From NCBI GenBank assembly GCA_950022295.1, contig OX465596.1, forward strand, positions 128,692,501 to 128,756,500: a DNA stretch of 64,000 nucleotides, read 5' to 3'. The position numbers were made by a program, and so were the translations under genes. Under the pieces are notes generated by a model. It had not been told where the DNA came from. It did no database searches and worked only from the letters and a program-made list of their open reading frames with translations. The number at the start of each line of letters is the position of its first letter. Within the stretch, counting starts at the first letter, position 1. Source of the stretch: Bromus sterilis (lineage: Eukaryota > Streptophyta > Magnoliopsida > Poales > Poaceae). Shown here one piece after another: positions 1 to 11,384 of this stretch.

Positions 1-642
1 TAGTGCAAGCAGGCAAGAAGAATCTCCAAAGCAGTAGGATGCCGAGGATTGACGCGAGATCGGATATTATTTCAAAGTATTTTGGGAATCACAGGAACAA
101 CTTAGGATGAACGGATCCTTGATAAATGTGAGGAATTATCCGCAGGGTGAAAAGAAGCTGCAAGGCAGTAGGGTCAAAGGATTTCCGAAACAACGGAAAG
201 TATTTTGATGCATCTTGTGAACACAAGAGCAACTGGGATTGAATGGATGAATGGAAGGTGTATGTGGTTATACATACAGACTTACCGGTGACAGGGAATT
301 GTAAAGGTGATCAGCACATAAGGTCTCGGGAGTTTTATCGGAGAGTAATCTTCGGTATCTTCTCGTGTAGCCAGCGATCATCTGTAATGAGGGGCTCTCC
401 GGGAGGAAATAGTCACGAGAACCTAATGTCAGAGTTAGCAATATCTTTAACCCGAAAGAGAAGAGAGATCAGAGTCCCAGAGTAAAGATGCGGAGAAAAA
501 GGATCCTAATATCACCCAGTTTGTGACGTGGGCCGATAAGCCACACGACACTGTTAGAAAAGTAGTTTTGAAAAGACTAGACTCGACTTCGACCAAGGAG
601 TGGTTAGGGGCTTCCTACAGGAAGTCGGCTCTGATACCAACT
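1..642 (-). mobile_element. 5' internal end of long-LTR (LARD-like) retroelement
   Basis: This is the stretch next to the primer binding site of a minus-strand LTR retroelement whose LTR follows at 643-4800. The end nearest the LTR (about 575-642) has the same layout as the internal ends near 52540-52602 and 57550-57610: the words agactcgacttcgacca, then a primer site, then the LTR. I recognise no gag or pol domain; the short open frames here (for example 243-485) have no recognisable motif. The rest of the element lies to the left of the window. Confidence 0.6.
627..639 (-). other. Primer binding site (initiator tRNA-Met type)
   Basis: Read on the minus strand this is TGGTATCAGAGCC, the common plant PBS complementary to the 3' end of initiator tRNA-Met. 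It lies three bases from the LTR end at 643. This fixes the element's orientation as minus and identifies 643-4800 as its 5' LTR. Confidence 0.8.
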
Positions 643-3600
643 TGTGACGCCCCCAAAATCAAGTCGTGTACAGTAATCATACACGCAAGGTACACGATCG
701 AGATCAGGGACTCACGGTGAGATATCACAACACAACTCTACAAATAAAAATAATACAAGCTGTTTAATACAAGCCAGGGGCCTCGAGGGCTCGAATACAA
801 CAGCTCGAGAGCACCAAGTTAGCGGAAGCAATAGTATCTGAGTACAGACACAAGAATACAGGGTTGCCTTAAGAAGGCTAGTACAAATAACAACAGATCG
901 AAAAGGCGAGGCCTCCTGCCTGGGAACCTCCAAACTACTCCTGGTCAACGGGGAACTCGACGTCGTAGAAGGCACCTCCGGGGTACTCCTGCTCCTGGGC
1001 TCCAACGTCGACTGCAGCGGCCGATCAGGCAAAACATAAAGGCGAAATAAAGCAAAGGTGAGTATCTAGCATACCCGCGAGTCTTAGGTCCGCTACTAAG
1101 CATTATGCATTTGTATCAACGGAAAGGGGAGGCTGTATATAGTGGACTGCAAGATAGAAATCAGAATAAGGATAAGAAGGTAGGCCTATCGAAGTCTAGC
1201 ATCTTCCGACGATGTCTTGCAGCATGAGGTAAGGATCAGCCATCAGTTCATATAAAGCATAAAGTAACAACGAAGCAGAAGTTGCTGCAACATTGTATAA
1301 TATAAGTTGTAATGATTAACAATAATAATAATGCCTCCGAGTTCACCTCCTCGACATCCCCGAGAGGAAGAAAACCCGGAACCATACAGTTTAATAATAA
1401 TAGTTTCTAGTGGTAAGATCCAGCTTCAGCATAAAGCGTCCTGTTACCGTGGACATGGCTATTCGAATAGATTAATCTTCCCTGCAGGGGTGCACTGGCG
1501 TGACTCTACGACGCTCGGATCTCCAGGGTGGTGGGAACCTTGTTAGGGAACGCTCCACCAAAGCTATCCGACACAAAGTATCCCATCCTTCGGCAATCAA
1601 CAGAGAGGTTATCCGCCGGACTATATCCTATGTACGTCGGGCTTTGGACCCTAACCCGAACGTACTCCTGCACGGTGCGTGACTGGCCGGTGAAGCAAAA
1701 TCAAAGCAAATACAAATACACCGCTCGAGCCAGAGAAGACAACACCACTTCCCAGCAATCAGCCCGCGGTACTGCTGACGTCTGAAGACCCTCGAACGAG
1801 ACTACGATGCAGGGGAGCCCACACTCCTTATCCCACGTGTAGGTAGTGCGTACAAGCCAAAAGGCTACTCAAGACATCCGCCGAACCATTTAGCATTTTA
1901 ATTAACCTGCGCGACAACCGTTATCGTTGCCTCGACTTAACCGACCCGCGGTCAACGACAGCAGTCAGGACCACCAGTACATAGGTGCCTTCCCTGTCGT
2001 CCCACCAAGTCACTGCGGTTACCAACAAGGTGAACCGTCTCCTTACCTTGTCTCGCGTGTGCTCTTGGTAGAGCTCGACTTTCGTGGTTTGGTAACTCTC
2101 GTGAGATACGAGCAGGGGCCAAGCACGCCAGTAACGTCGGTCGTACCCTCCCTGTCGTTCCCGACGATATACCTCTCGCGGGCACCGTTGGGTCGCCCGA
2201 CTTTCTTACCTTTAAGGACAACCGCTGTCCAGGACCCTATGGAGGCAAGACAAAGTCAGCCTCGAGTGGAGTACAAGGATTACTCCTTGATAGCCCACAA
2301 TTGAGGTGACTAGGCATAACCCAGATAGGGGCCTTTGGCGGTGTCTGCTTTGTTCCGTACCTGTGCAGTTGTATATATTGTATCCGTGTTCACTCCCCTG
2401 AGTGATCACGGCCCTCTATCTAATCCTAGCTAACAATGCGCAGGGCTCACTGCTGAATAATGCATAATAATAATAATAGGCAGCATAGGATAAAGGAAGG
2501 CACATCAAGGGGCGACAAAATCAGGCTATGCAATTGAATAGGATTGTAATCGTAGCAGCAGCAGTAACAATGCCTAGTGCAAGAAATGTACGGAAATGTA
2601 GGTGATATCTGGGAAAGAGAATGGCTCTGCTTGCCTGGAAGCTCGACGGTAGGGGCAGGGTCGTCGACGAAGTAGTCGTACCCGGTGGCGGTGTAGTCGG
2701 CGGTAGCAGCGGGGTCTACCAGAGAATAAAAAGCGGGGGGGGGGGGGGAGAAACAGTAAATACAAAGCAATATATACAAAAAAATACATGGCATGATGTA
2801 TGCAAAGTTAACGGTGTTCTAACGCAGTGCAATGCACGTTGCTCGGAGCGGGAATTCATCCGGGGATGAACTACCGGCTCCGGGTGATTACCGGACAAGG
2901 TGTCCGGAGGGGGAAGGGTTCATGCCGGAGGTGTCGTGGACATCCGACAAGGACAAGGGGGGTGTATCCGAGTTAGTTGAACTATTCCGGACAACTTTCG
3001 TGTTCGAAATAAATTCATCCGACAGGTTTTTACCGGCACCGGGAATTATCGACAGACAGCCCGGAGGGGGGAATGTCGATGATCGGTGTGTTAGAGGGGT
3101 GTGGTGGGTATATGGATAGCGTATCCGTATTTGTTATATTTTTCTGATCAATTTTCATGTATAAAGTTTTTCGATCCGATATACGGATTAAAAGATATTG
3201 ATTTTATAAGTTTAATCAATTTCAAAACATTAAAAATCCCTTTTAATAATTTCTTTTATTATTTTAGTAACATTATCCAGAACAGTGCTGACATGTGGGG
3301 CCACCCTGTCATAGGCTGAGGCCTTTGACTGGTCAAACTGACCAGGGGGTCCCACCTATCAATGTCATAGGGGGGTTATTTCCATTTAATCTAATCAAAG
3401 GCTAATTAACAATACATTGGGCCCACATGTCAGTATCACATGAGGGGTTTCATTTTCTTAATCAAAAATTAGGGGATAACCCAATCTAGCGGGCTCCACC
3501 TGTCAATGGGTCAAACCCACTGGTAATCGAGGGGGGGGGGGGATTAGCGCCAGAAGTCAACGCCGGCATGAGGCCGACTCGCCGGAGATGGCCGTCCGGC

Positions 3601-4800
3601 CAATCCCAGCGACCAACTCGTGCGCGACTGGGTGGAATCGAATGTGGGCAAAGCCACACGTCGAACAGAGGCTGTTGAGGCCATAGGGGAGGCCGGGAGC
3701 GATGGCAATGGCGAGCGGGGCGGAAAACAGGCGCGGCCATGGCCGGAGCAGGGGAACATGAGCCACGACGACCAAAATTAGCGAGGGGGAGGAAGGGATT
3801 CGAGTAGGGGGGCTCACGGCGAGGCTGCAGGGGTGGTAGTGGGCTCGGTGTGGGCTTCGGGGTGGCTGAGGCGTGTTGATTCGGGCGACGGGGCCGACGG
3901 CCATGGCGGGGAGGACGGTGGCGACCTGCGCGCCCACAGGGCATCCCAACGACGGCTGTTCATGCGAGGCAACGTAGACGTCCCCGAGGAGGAGCCTGGA
4001 CACGGGGGCGCGCTCTGGGGTGGCCGATGGCCACGGGCGCGACCGCGGCACGCCCACGCCCGTGGTGGCTCCTGCACGGGGGAGGGCAGAGAGCGAGAGG
4101 GGGTAGGGGAGGGGAGAAGGGGCAGTCTAGGGTTCTCCCACGGCGTGGGGCAGCCTTACACTCGCCGGCGGGTCCCCGGATGGCCGACGCGTGCCCATCA
4201 GCGCCATGGACGCCTAGGCGAGATCCACGGGGTGGGGGTGAACAGCGTGAGGAGAGGGAAGAGGGTGTTTGGGCTGGTTGGGCTAGGCCCAGTGGGGGTT
4301 ACTATGGGTGGGCTTCGCCTAGGGCGTTAGATAGGTTTAGTTTTTATTTCTTTTTGTTTTTCTGTTCATTTCTTTGTATAATTATTTTAATTACTCTAGC
4401 ATTTTTGTAAAGTGTGGATCTGGTACAAATATTAGTGTTTCACTTTATAATAGTGCCACAAAATGTTTGGGGGCAAACTAAATTCATTTAGCATTTGTTT
4501 TAATTATTCTATTGATGAAAAGGGATTTTGGCTACTTCTTTTATTTGTTGGATTTATTTTATTGCTTGACAAATTCCCATACCCACATGGACATGGTCCA
4601 CTGAATATTGGTGATTTAACAAAAGTAGTTTCATAATTTTCGGACAAGGTTAATTGTCACATGATTTTTGATATTAACCAAAAGGCATTTTGGAAATGTG
4701 ATCAAAAGCAAAGATGATCACGGCGTGATCAGTAGCAGTGATTAGCATTATCACAAGGATCACTGTAGAATTACTGTTGCCTTATTATCGGGTTGTTACA
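643..4800 (-). repeat. 4.16-kb LTR of a LARD-like gypsy element
   Basis: The LTR begins TGTGACGCCCCC and ends GGTTGTTACA, giving TG...CA termini. It directly abuts CACTA ORF2 coding sequence at 4801, so the element inserted into CACTA copy 1; the expected 5-bp target duplicate on this side is CCTAT (4801-4805). Inside are G runs near 2736 and 3530 and a GC-rich block at about 3500-4330. This plan matches the three LTRs at 44569-62087, and short matches such as the ctgcaggggtg words near 1480 support kinship. A 288-bp piece of the same family lies at 36240-36527. The open frames in the GC-rich block look like composition artefacts. Sukkula- or Erika-like is only a guess. Confidence 0.75.
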
Positions 4801-5551
4801 CCTATGACCTGCGACCGCATGGCCTTGCCCTTTGCACTCGCGGCCTTGGCTTGCTCGGACTCACACCTAGCCTTGAAAAGGTTGTAGGTAGCTTCGTCGA
4901 TCAACGACTCTTTCTCCTTGAGATCCTCCCAGGTTTTGTTCTTTTCAAAAATTTCCCTCTTCACCCGGGTTTTCCAACTGGACAAGGCCTTGCTCATCTT
5001 CCTGAGGGCCCATGTGTTTTCTTTGTTCCCTCTGAGTTTGGTGTTATCGTATGGCTCTGGAAACTTGTATCGTCCGTGCAGCTTGTTGATAAGAAGCTGA
5101 CAATAATGAATATTCGCACGACTCCTGAGGTTAATCGTGGTGATCGGCACGGTGTTGCGGAGGATCGCCGCGACTTGACGGCCGTACCCTTCCGAAAAAT
5201 GTTCGGGCTGTTTAGGAATCTCGACGGCGGTCACAACAGTAAACTCTTGCCTGATGGCGCCGACCTTGGTCGGTTTCCGATTCCTCTTCTACGACTGGGT
5301 ACCATCTGTGTTGGAGCCACCGGTCCCATCATCCTCGCCGATGTTCCTCTCGCCGTCTGTCGTACCGGCCTCCTCCTCCAAGTCATCATCCGATGAGTCG
5401 GACTTCGACTCTATCTCCTCCTCATACTCCTCCTCGGCCGGAGGTACTTCCTCTTCTCTCTGCTCCTCGACCTCCTCCTGGGAGTAGTCCCAAAATTGCT
5501 TCGTTTTTTTCCCGGCTGAGAAGAAGGACCGGCGTCGGCTCCGGTCGACAT
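4801..5551 (-). pseudogene. CACTA ORF2 accessory protein, N-terminal part (copy 1)
   Basis: Second gene of the CACTA element, equivalent to 20890-21625 of copy 2. The likely ATG is at 5551-5549 (MSTGADAGPSSQPGKK). An acidic Glu-rich stretch follows, then a conserved block with GRQVAAILR, ITTINLR, HYCQLL and SSWKTRVK. The acidic stretch and block are in a frame shifted by one from the ATG at a run of seven A's, exactly as in copy 2. An extra in-frame TAG stands where copy 2 has an AGG codon (TCG-AGG-AAG, before RNRKPTKVG). The coding sequence stops abruptly at 4801 where the LTR was inserted. The protein probably corresponds to the second (TnpA-like or accessory) product of En/Spm-type elements; its biochemical role is inferred, not shown. 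Confidence 0.75.
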
Positions 5552-5618
5552 GTTTGCACTAGTACAATATTGATAAATGCAACTACTTAATTAATTAGCA
5601 CAATAAATAAATGCAAAT

Positions 5619-5707
5619 ACTCTCATGTTAAGAAAAATAGCAAAGGTCATGCACGAATTCACGGAAAAATTCGGCATGACCTTTGCTATTTTTCTTAACA
5701 TGAGAGT
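5619..5707 (-). other. Perfect 34-bp stem hairpin in ORF2 leader (copy 1)
   Basis: Arms 5619-5652 and 5674-5707 are exact reverse complements over 34 bases, with a 21-base loop. Inside the loop CGAATT (5654-5659) and AATTCG (5668-5673) can add six more pairs after a one-base bulge. The hairpin lies about 70 bases upstream of the ORF2 ATG, after the putative leader intron, and is also present in copy 2 at 20733-20822. Confidence 0.9.
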
Positions 5708-6250
5708 GCCCCATTCTCAACCGAAACGGAAGTTAATCAACATTTCGGGAGAAAGGGGATAATGATTTGTACCTGCATAACATATAAATAGGATATACAT
5801 GAGACAATAACCAGCAACATAGCATTTGTTCTTATCATATTTCATAAATAGAGTCACCAAATATCAAGTAAAACAGTGGATTGATATATGCTTAACAACA
5901 TCTATATGACAAGTGCTGGATTTTTATAAGAACAAATGATATAGCTACTTCATCACTGTCCTAAAATTCTAGTAAAACTAGTACATAACCCATGTGTTGC
6001 ATTTTTTTAAAAGAGAACCAAGGAATGACCAAAGCTAGTAGCATTTTTAAAGCTTCTTGCATTCTGTTAAGAACATATTCTACTAAGATTTCCCTCTCCA
6101 TTTAATTTTGTTAAGAACAAATTCTACACATGACCACTATCTTTTCAGACTTTATTTAATTATCAGCATATCAATAAGAAACCTATTAACTACTTAGTTC
6201 TTTTTTTAGGATTAACTCTTTAATTCAATTCTGCATGGAGTAAACTTTAG

Positions 6251-6291
<41 letters not shown>

Positions 6292-6804
6292 CGAGGACAC
6301 ACACACCTCACACACACACACACACAGGACACACACACACACACACACACACACAAAGAGATCCTATAATGATCCCAACATCATGTGTGTTCTGCATTTA
6401 GCAATTTTGTGCACTAAGCAATAATCCTAGCTATTTAGATTGAATGTACAGTAGCAAAATTAATATTGGAGCACATAACCAAGCAATTTTTCACTACTAT
6501 GCCACACAAACTACAATGATCCCAACAACTAGCTTTCAAGTGCAGAAATTTTGAGTGTTTTAATCCTAGCTTTCAAACTACAATGATCAGCACAGAGAGC
6601 ATTGCATTTGTCAAAACAAACAAAATAAAAACACCCTCTAAGCTACCAGTCCTCTGTAACTGAACCAAATCGAGAAGCACCGCGGGGAGGATGGAGGATG
6701 GAGAGGCGGATGCTCACCGCGGGGAGTAGGCGCGTGCTTGATGGCGGCGGCGGCCGGAGGCGAGGCAGGGGCGCGGCGGCGACTTCAGGCTCCGGGATGG
6801 CGGC
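5708..6804 (-). other. ORF2 leader intron and GC-rich first exon (copy 1)
   Basis: On the minus strand a GC-rich segment (about 6800-6663) resembles a plant 5' leader and ends near a donor-like GCGGTGAGC. AT-rich sequence follows, down to an acceptor-like ATGCAG at about 5770. No coding domain is visible. The same order occurs in copy 2 at 19346-20667. The intron holds the CT/CA microsatellite. Confidence 0.5.
6249..6355. repeat. Compound (CT)n(CA)n microsatellite
   Basis: A run of CT dinucleotides passes into CA dinucleotides, interrupted by short GAGG- and AGG-containing breaks. It sits inside the presumed ORF2 leader intron of CACTA copy 1 and has no counterpart at the matching place in copy 2. 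Confidence 0.95.
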
Positions 6805-6887
6805 TCCGGTGGCGCATTTCTGCAAAGTGCGCCACCCCTAAGAACACTTAGTGGCGCATATAGGCTGAATGCGCCACCCCTAAGCAC
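6805..6887 (-). promoter_or_regulatory. Internal palindromes upstream of CACTA ORF2 (copy 1)
   Basis: Two units of the form (G)GTGGCGCAT - short spacer - TGCGCCACC lie between ORF1 and the GC-rich ORF2 leader. They are the same units that form the subterminal repeat at 10540-10931, where an En/Spm-type regulator would be expected to bind. Copy 2 has the equivalent cluster at 19222-19345, so the position is a family trait. Binding is inferred by analogy with the maize Spm TnpA sites. Confidence 0.6.
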
Positions 6888-7118
6888 CATTTCATTTTTT
6901 AATTAAAGTTTAACCATTTCATTATATTTGTTTAACCATTTCATTTTTTAATTAAAGTTTAACCATTTAATTAAAGTTTAACCATTTAATTAAAGTTTAA
7001 CCATTTCATTTTTTAATTAAATTTTAACCATTTCATTATATTTGTTTAACCATTTCATTTTTTTAATTAAAGTTTAACCATATGATTAAAGTTTAACCAT
7101 TTCATTTTTTAATTAAAG
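6888..7118. repeat. AT-rich minisatellite after transposase gene
   Basis: Repeated words AACCATTTCATTTTTTAATT and AAAGTTTAACCATTT recur as irregular tandem units of roughly 15-45 bases. The array lies just 3' of the copy-1 transposase stop and is not present in the same form in copy 2. Confidence 0.9.
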
Positions 7119-7232
7119 ACGAAACTGATCCATGCATTCTAGTGGAATGGAATCATGCCACCCAATGCCCAACATAACAATGTGATCATGAATTACAAAA
7201 TATTTTTCTTAAATTTGGAGCTAGCTATCTAG

Positions 7233-10011
7233 CTATCGTTTCCTCACGATCTTCTTCTTGCCCTTCTTTGTCGTGGTTGAATAATTTAGGCCCGGGACGC
7301 CTTCACTTTTCCTCTTGAACGGGAGGAGACCTTTCTTCGGTAGGGTTGTGATGTATGTATCCTGCGTGGCGTAGTCATCCTCCATCTTCGGGTCGCCGTA
7401 CTTGTCAAAGTCTAGCTCGTTGGCGACTCCATCCATTCCGATGATGTTTCTTTTGCCTCTCCTCACTACAACGCGGCTCGGCTTTGATGGGTCGGTAATG
7501 AAGAAGCATTGGTCCACTTGGCTAGCCAGTACCCATGGCTCATTTTTCGCGGTGACGTTTGCGCCCGCAGACATGGATTTGGCTTCGGGTATAACCATGG
7601 TGGTGAAGTACCGGTCTTCTTTTACGACGCTCTTGGCCCATCTCACACGGAACATCGGCACCTTCTCTCCACAGTAGTCGAGCTCCCATATATCCTCGAT
7701 CCTTCCATAGAATCTTTCCTTGACGTCATCGGTGTAGAATATCCCTGTAACCCGTGAGTTCTGGTAATCGCAGTTATTGTCCTTTTCCTCTGTGTAGAAT
7801 GTGTATCCGTTGATATCATACGCTTGATAGGTCATCAGGTTGCGTGCGGCACCCTGTGACAAGGTGAATATCATCTTTTCGTCCTCGGAAGAGTTCCTTC
7901 GCGGGGGATTAGCACGAAGCTCGTCCCTGAACCAAGTCATGAAACCGGAGTTGTGCTCTTTGATTAGACGTGGATCTCGGTCCGTTATCTGCAGGCCCTA
8001 GTCACTGTAATTCTTCCTGATTAAATCCTTGTGCTTTACTATCCAAGGATCGACCAGCTGAATGTGTTGTAGCGCGACTAGGCTTGCTCTTTCAAAGTCG
8101 ATGTCTCGACCGTCAAAGTTGACATGAATTGCGCGGCTTCCCTCGTGGTGACCACACCCATCGGCTTCCCTTTTAAAGTCATGATTCCTTGCTTTTGGCC
8201 CGTCCTTGGTCATCTCCGGCATGTTGAGCAGCGTGCCAAACAAGCTGTCGCACACGTTCTTTGTGATATGCATGAGATCAAGGCTATGAGGACTGCGGAG
8301 GAGACTCCAGTATTCCAAATCCCAAAAAGCAGACCTCGCTTTCCATACCCTCATCAACGGCTGAGTCTTCTTTTATTTCTTTCCCGGCGCGGGGCACTCT
8401 TTCCAAGTTTTCAGCAAGTTGTCGATTCTTGTGCCGCTCCTTCGAGCCGGGGGTGGTCGGAGCTCCTCACTTCCGTCGAACAGATGTCCCTGTTTTCTCC
8501 ATGTGTGTTTCTTGGGAAGCCACCTCCGAGACCCCTGGAACACGGTTTTTGAAGATCCGGGATCTTTTGGTAGCTGGCGGTACGTTGTATTATCCATGCA
8601 CCTAACGCATGCACAGAATCCTTGGACCACCTGCCCTGAGAAATATCCGTATCCGAGATAGTCGTGCACCGTCGTGATCACCGCGACTTTCATTGGGAAA
8701 TATTGTTTTGCCGCAGCATCCCACATATTGACTCCGTCTTTCCATTACGTTTCTAGCTCCTCTTTCAACAGATGCAGATATAGATTGAGGTCCGTACCTG
8801 GTTGTTTCGGCCCTTGAAGTAGCATGCACATTGTTATGTACTTTTTTTCATGCACTTCCAGGGGGGAAGGTTGTATATGCATACAAACACGGGCCAGGTA
8901 CTGTGTGTGCTACTCTGTCCGCCAAACGGATTGACTCCATCGGCGCTCACACAAATCCTGAGGTTCCTTGGTTCTTTCCCAAAATCTGGGTATTCGAGGT
9001 CCAACGCAGTCCATTGGCTACCATCTGAAGGGTGCCTCAGCATGTCCTCCTTTTCTGAATCCGGGTTCGGGTCATCCTCTTTTAGCTTCTTTCTATCCGC
9101 GTGCCAGGTCATGAGCTTTGCTTCCTCGGGATCTACGAAATACCTCTGCAGACGAGGAATGATCGGAAAGTACCATACCACTTTTCTAGGAACTTTCTTC
9201 CCTGTCTTGTACCGACTAACACCGCACACCGAACATGTGGTTTTATCTTCGTCCTCACCCCGATAGATCATGCAATCATTTATGCAGACGTGGTATTTAA
9301 CGTGCGGAAGATCGAGAGGGCAAAGGACTTTCTTGGCCTCAGTGATACTAGTTGGGCACGTGTTGCCCTTCGGAAGACGATCGTGCCAGAATGCCATGTT
9401 ATCATCGAAGCTTTCGTCGGTCCATTTGTGTTTTGCCTTCATCTCCATAGCCCCTAGTGTTACATTCAAGTGGGTATCCCCGTCGTTGCATCCTTCGTAC
9501 AACTTCGTAATCGCGTCTTTCTCAAGTTGCGCCATCTTGGCTTTCTCTCTAGCTGCACCTCTTGCGTTCAACGCCTCTTTGACAAGCAGCTCTTGAACAT
9601 GAGGGTCCCGCACCCAGCTTGAATCCTCATCATGTGCGACATCTTGATCTTCATGTCCGGCATCCTTATCTACATGATCCGCTTCGGCATCTTCTTCATG
9701 ATCATGTACGGGATGCTCTTCGTCTTCTCCCCTCCGCTGTTGTCTTGTTGCCCTTCCTCATTTACTGGCGCTCCACCATTGACGTCCTCCTCCTCACCAG
9801 CTTCATCACTTATCCACCATGTGTAGCCATCCATCAAACCATTATGCTTCAGGTGTCTTTGCAATATTCCGGAATCAGGCTCGGTCACGCACTGCAGTTT
9901 GCATCTCTGACACGGACATCTTATATCCGACCTATTATTACTTAGCATGTCGTTTGTCGCACATTGCATCCACCTAGCCATGGTGATATCGCTCAGCATC
10001 TCGCGGACCAT
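7233..10011 (-). pseudogene. CACTA transposase (TNP2 family), broken, copy 1
   Basis: ORF1 starts at the ATG at 10011 (MVREMLSDIT). A transposase-associated N-terminal domain carries Cys-rich CPCQRCK (10011 to about 9780), then an acidic linker. The TNP2/Transposase_21 region follows (about 9613-8000) with CSVCGVSRY, GYFSGQ, CVRCMDNT and SLDLMHITKNV. The C-terminal DUF4216-type region (7940-7233) ends KKIVRKR. A frameshift lies in the linker, another near 8834, and in-frame stops at 8373 (TAA) and 7998 (TAG). Compared with copy 2 about 730 bp is missing near 8190, removing the DUF4218 region while keeping the frame. The product would have cut and joined the element's ends. This copy cannot encode it. 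Confidence 0.9.
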
Positions 10012-10184
10012 GGTCGATCACCTGCGTGCACGGAGAGAGCAACACAATTATATATCACAGTCGTCGCCGGAAAAATTCGGCATGACCTTCCCTAATAATG
10101 CATGGGAGCATGCGGAGAGTGCGCCAGAAATTTGCCGAAACGGAAATGAATCGACATTTCAGCAAAACATTGGCCACTCAAGAT

Positions 10185-10290
10185 ACACATATACATCAAA
10201 CCACCATAAGCTTCACATATACATCTAAGCACCACAAGCTTCACATATACATCAAACCCAAGCTTCACATATACAACAAACCCCAAGCTA
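10185..10290. repeat. Minisatellite in ORF1 leader (copy 1)
   Basis: About four units built around CTTCACATATACATCAAAC, with CACCATAAG or CACCACAAG between them. Copy 2 carries a longer version of the same array at 15087-15300 in opposite orientation, so the array is an element feature that changes in length. Confidence 0.9.
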
Positions 10291-10539
10291 ATAAAGGCAA
10301 GTATATGGGTCATAAGTGGAACAAAAGAGTTTGGGAGGAGGTCCACTTACTTCAATATGAAACAAAATAGATGTAATGCCAAGTAACGATGGGTAAATGG
10401 AAGAAATGAGGTGCGGAGGAGGAGAAAACCGAATAGATCTAGGGTGAGAAGTGTGGATCTAGTTTGAGAATTGTGTGGAGTGAATGAGAGGTGGTAGGTG
10501 GGGTGGAGTAGATAAGGGCAGCTCTAGGCATTTAGTGGC

Positions 10540-10931
10540 GCATATAGTAAGTCAGTGGTGGCGCATTGGCGTAATGCGCCACCCCTAAGCTCTTATGGGT
10601 GGCACATTACCACAATGCGCCACCCCTAAGGACAGTATGGGTGGCGCATTCACAGAATGCACCACCCCTAAGCTCTTAGGGGTGGCGCATATTGGGAATG
10701 CGCCACCTATATGGTTCTTAGGGGTGGCGCATGTAACTAAATGCGCCACGTATAAGATCTTCCAGGTTGGCCCACTCTTAGGGGTGGCGCACTAGAAAAT
10801 AATCCGCCACCCATAAGGTCTTATGGGTGGCGCATTATTTTCCAGTGCGCCACCCCTAACAGATGGTGGCGCATGGCCTTCTATATGCGCCACTAATAAG
10901 CGTTCCATGTATAGCTATTTCCCTAGTAGTG
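10540..10931 (-). repeat. CACTA subterminal palindromes and terminal inverted repeat (copy 1)
   Basis: Eight hairpin units of the form GGTGGCGCAT - 7 to 9 bases - ATGCGCCACC, with some substitutions, start near 10558, 10596, 10638, 10680, 10724, 10781, 10824 and 10864. They are often separated by CCTAAG(n)CTTA-type links. The array ends with the CACTACTAGGGAAA terminus at 10931. Such arrays are the recognition region of the regulatory protein in En/Spm elements. Confidence 0.9.
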
Positions 10932-11384
10932 CGGGCCCCCAAAACCAAAAGGGCCCCAGGTACGATGAAGGTAGCAGGCATACCATTGCTGTTCCAGGAG
11001 AGGAGAGAAGGAGAGACGTGGCCACATGTACATAGGTACCCCTCAAAAAGACATTTACGTAGGTATTGTCTCAAAAAACGTGTACGTAGGTATAGTAGCC
11101 CATTGATCCTGCAATCACTAGATGATCGCCATGATTCTCGGGCATGCGTTGGATGAATCCCGCTCCTCAATCTATCGCCTGGTTTTTCACTTCCTCGTTA
11201 TCCTTATCTTTCTCATCGACCCCCTCAAATTCAGTTTCCCAAAAATCCAAATCCAAATCCACCATGTTAAAAAGAAGAGTCGAGGTAGTAATCAACTATA
11301 GAGGCAGATCAAGCTAAACATAAAAGGGAAAAGAAAAGCAAGGGGTGAGAATATATCAAAAGACTTGTAACTAACTTCTCACGG
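10932..11384. other. Unassigned spacer between CACTA copy 1 and LTR fragment
   Basis: I recognise no repeat here. It contains a direct repeat of TACGTAGGTA (near 11056 and 11086) and no convincing coding frame. Bases 10932-10934 (CGG) would be the right-hand 3-bp target duplicate of CACTA copy 1, but the left-hand partner is outside the window. It could be low-copy sequence or the diverged end of the neighbouring LTR fragment. Confidence 0.4.

Larger units (their letters stand above)
4801..10931 (-). mobile_element. CACTA transposon copy 1 (truncated, minus strand)
   Basis: The right terminus at 10931 reads CACTACTAGGGAAATAGC on the minus strand, a CACTA terminal inverted repeat. Reading leftwards come the subterminal palindromes, a 28-bp-type minisatellite, a broken transposase gene, an AT-rich minisatellite, two internal palindromes, a GC-rich leader, an intron with a CT/CA microsatellite, a hairpin and the start of ORF2. 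ORF2 is cut at 4801 by the long-LTR element, and the remainder should lie left of the window. Order and sequence match copy 2 (14488-23627) throughout, so both belong to one family. Confidence 0.9.

Noticed and set aside
3486..4410. Several overlapping open frames on both strands in a GC-rich block
   Set aside because: Overlapping Arg/Pro/Gly-rich frames on both strands are what high GC content produces; the block is part of the long LTR.
5619..5707. Stand-alone MITE insertion
   Set aside because: The inverted repeat has no flanking target duplicate that I can see and is at the same place in both CACTA copies, so it is part of the element.
10540..10931. CRISPR-like regularly spaced palindromes
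   Set aside because: Unit spacing and sequence vary, the units are next to a CACTA terminus, and the whole context is plant transposons.
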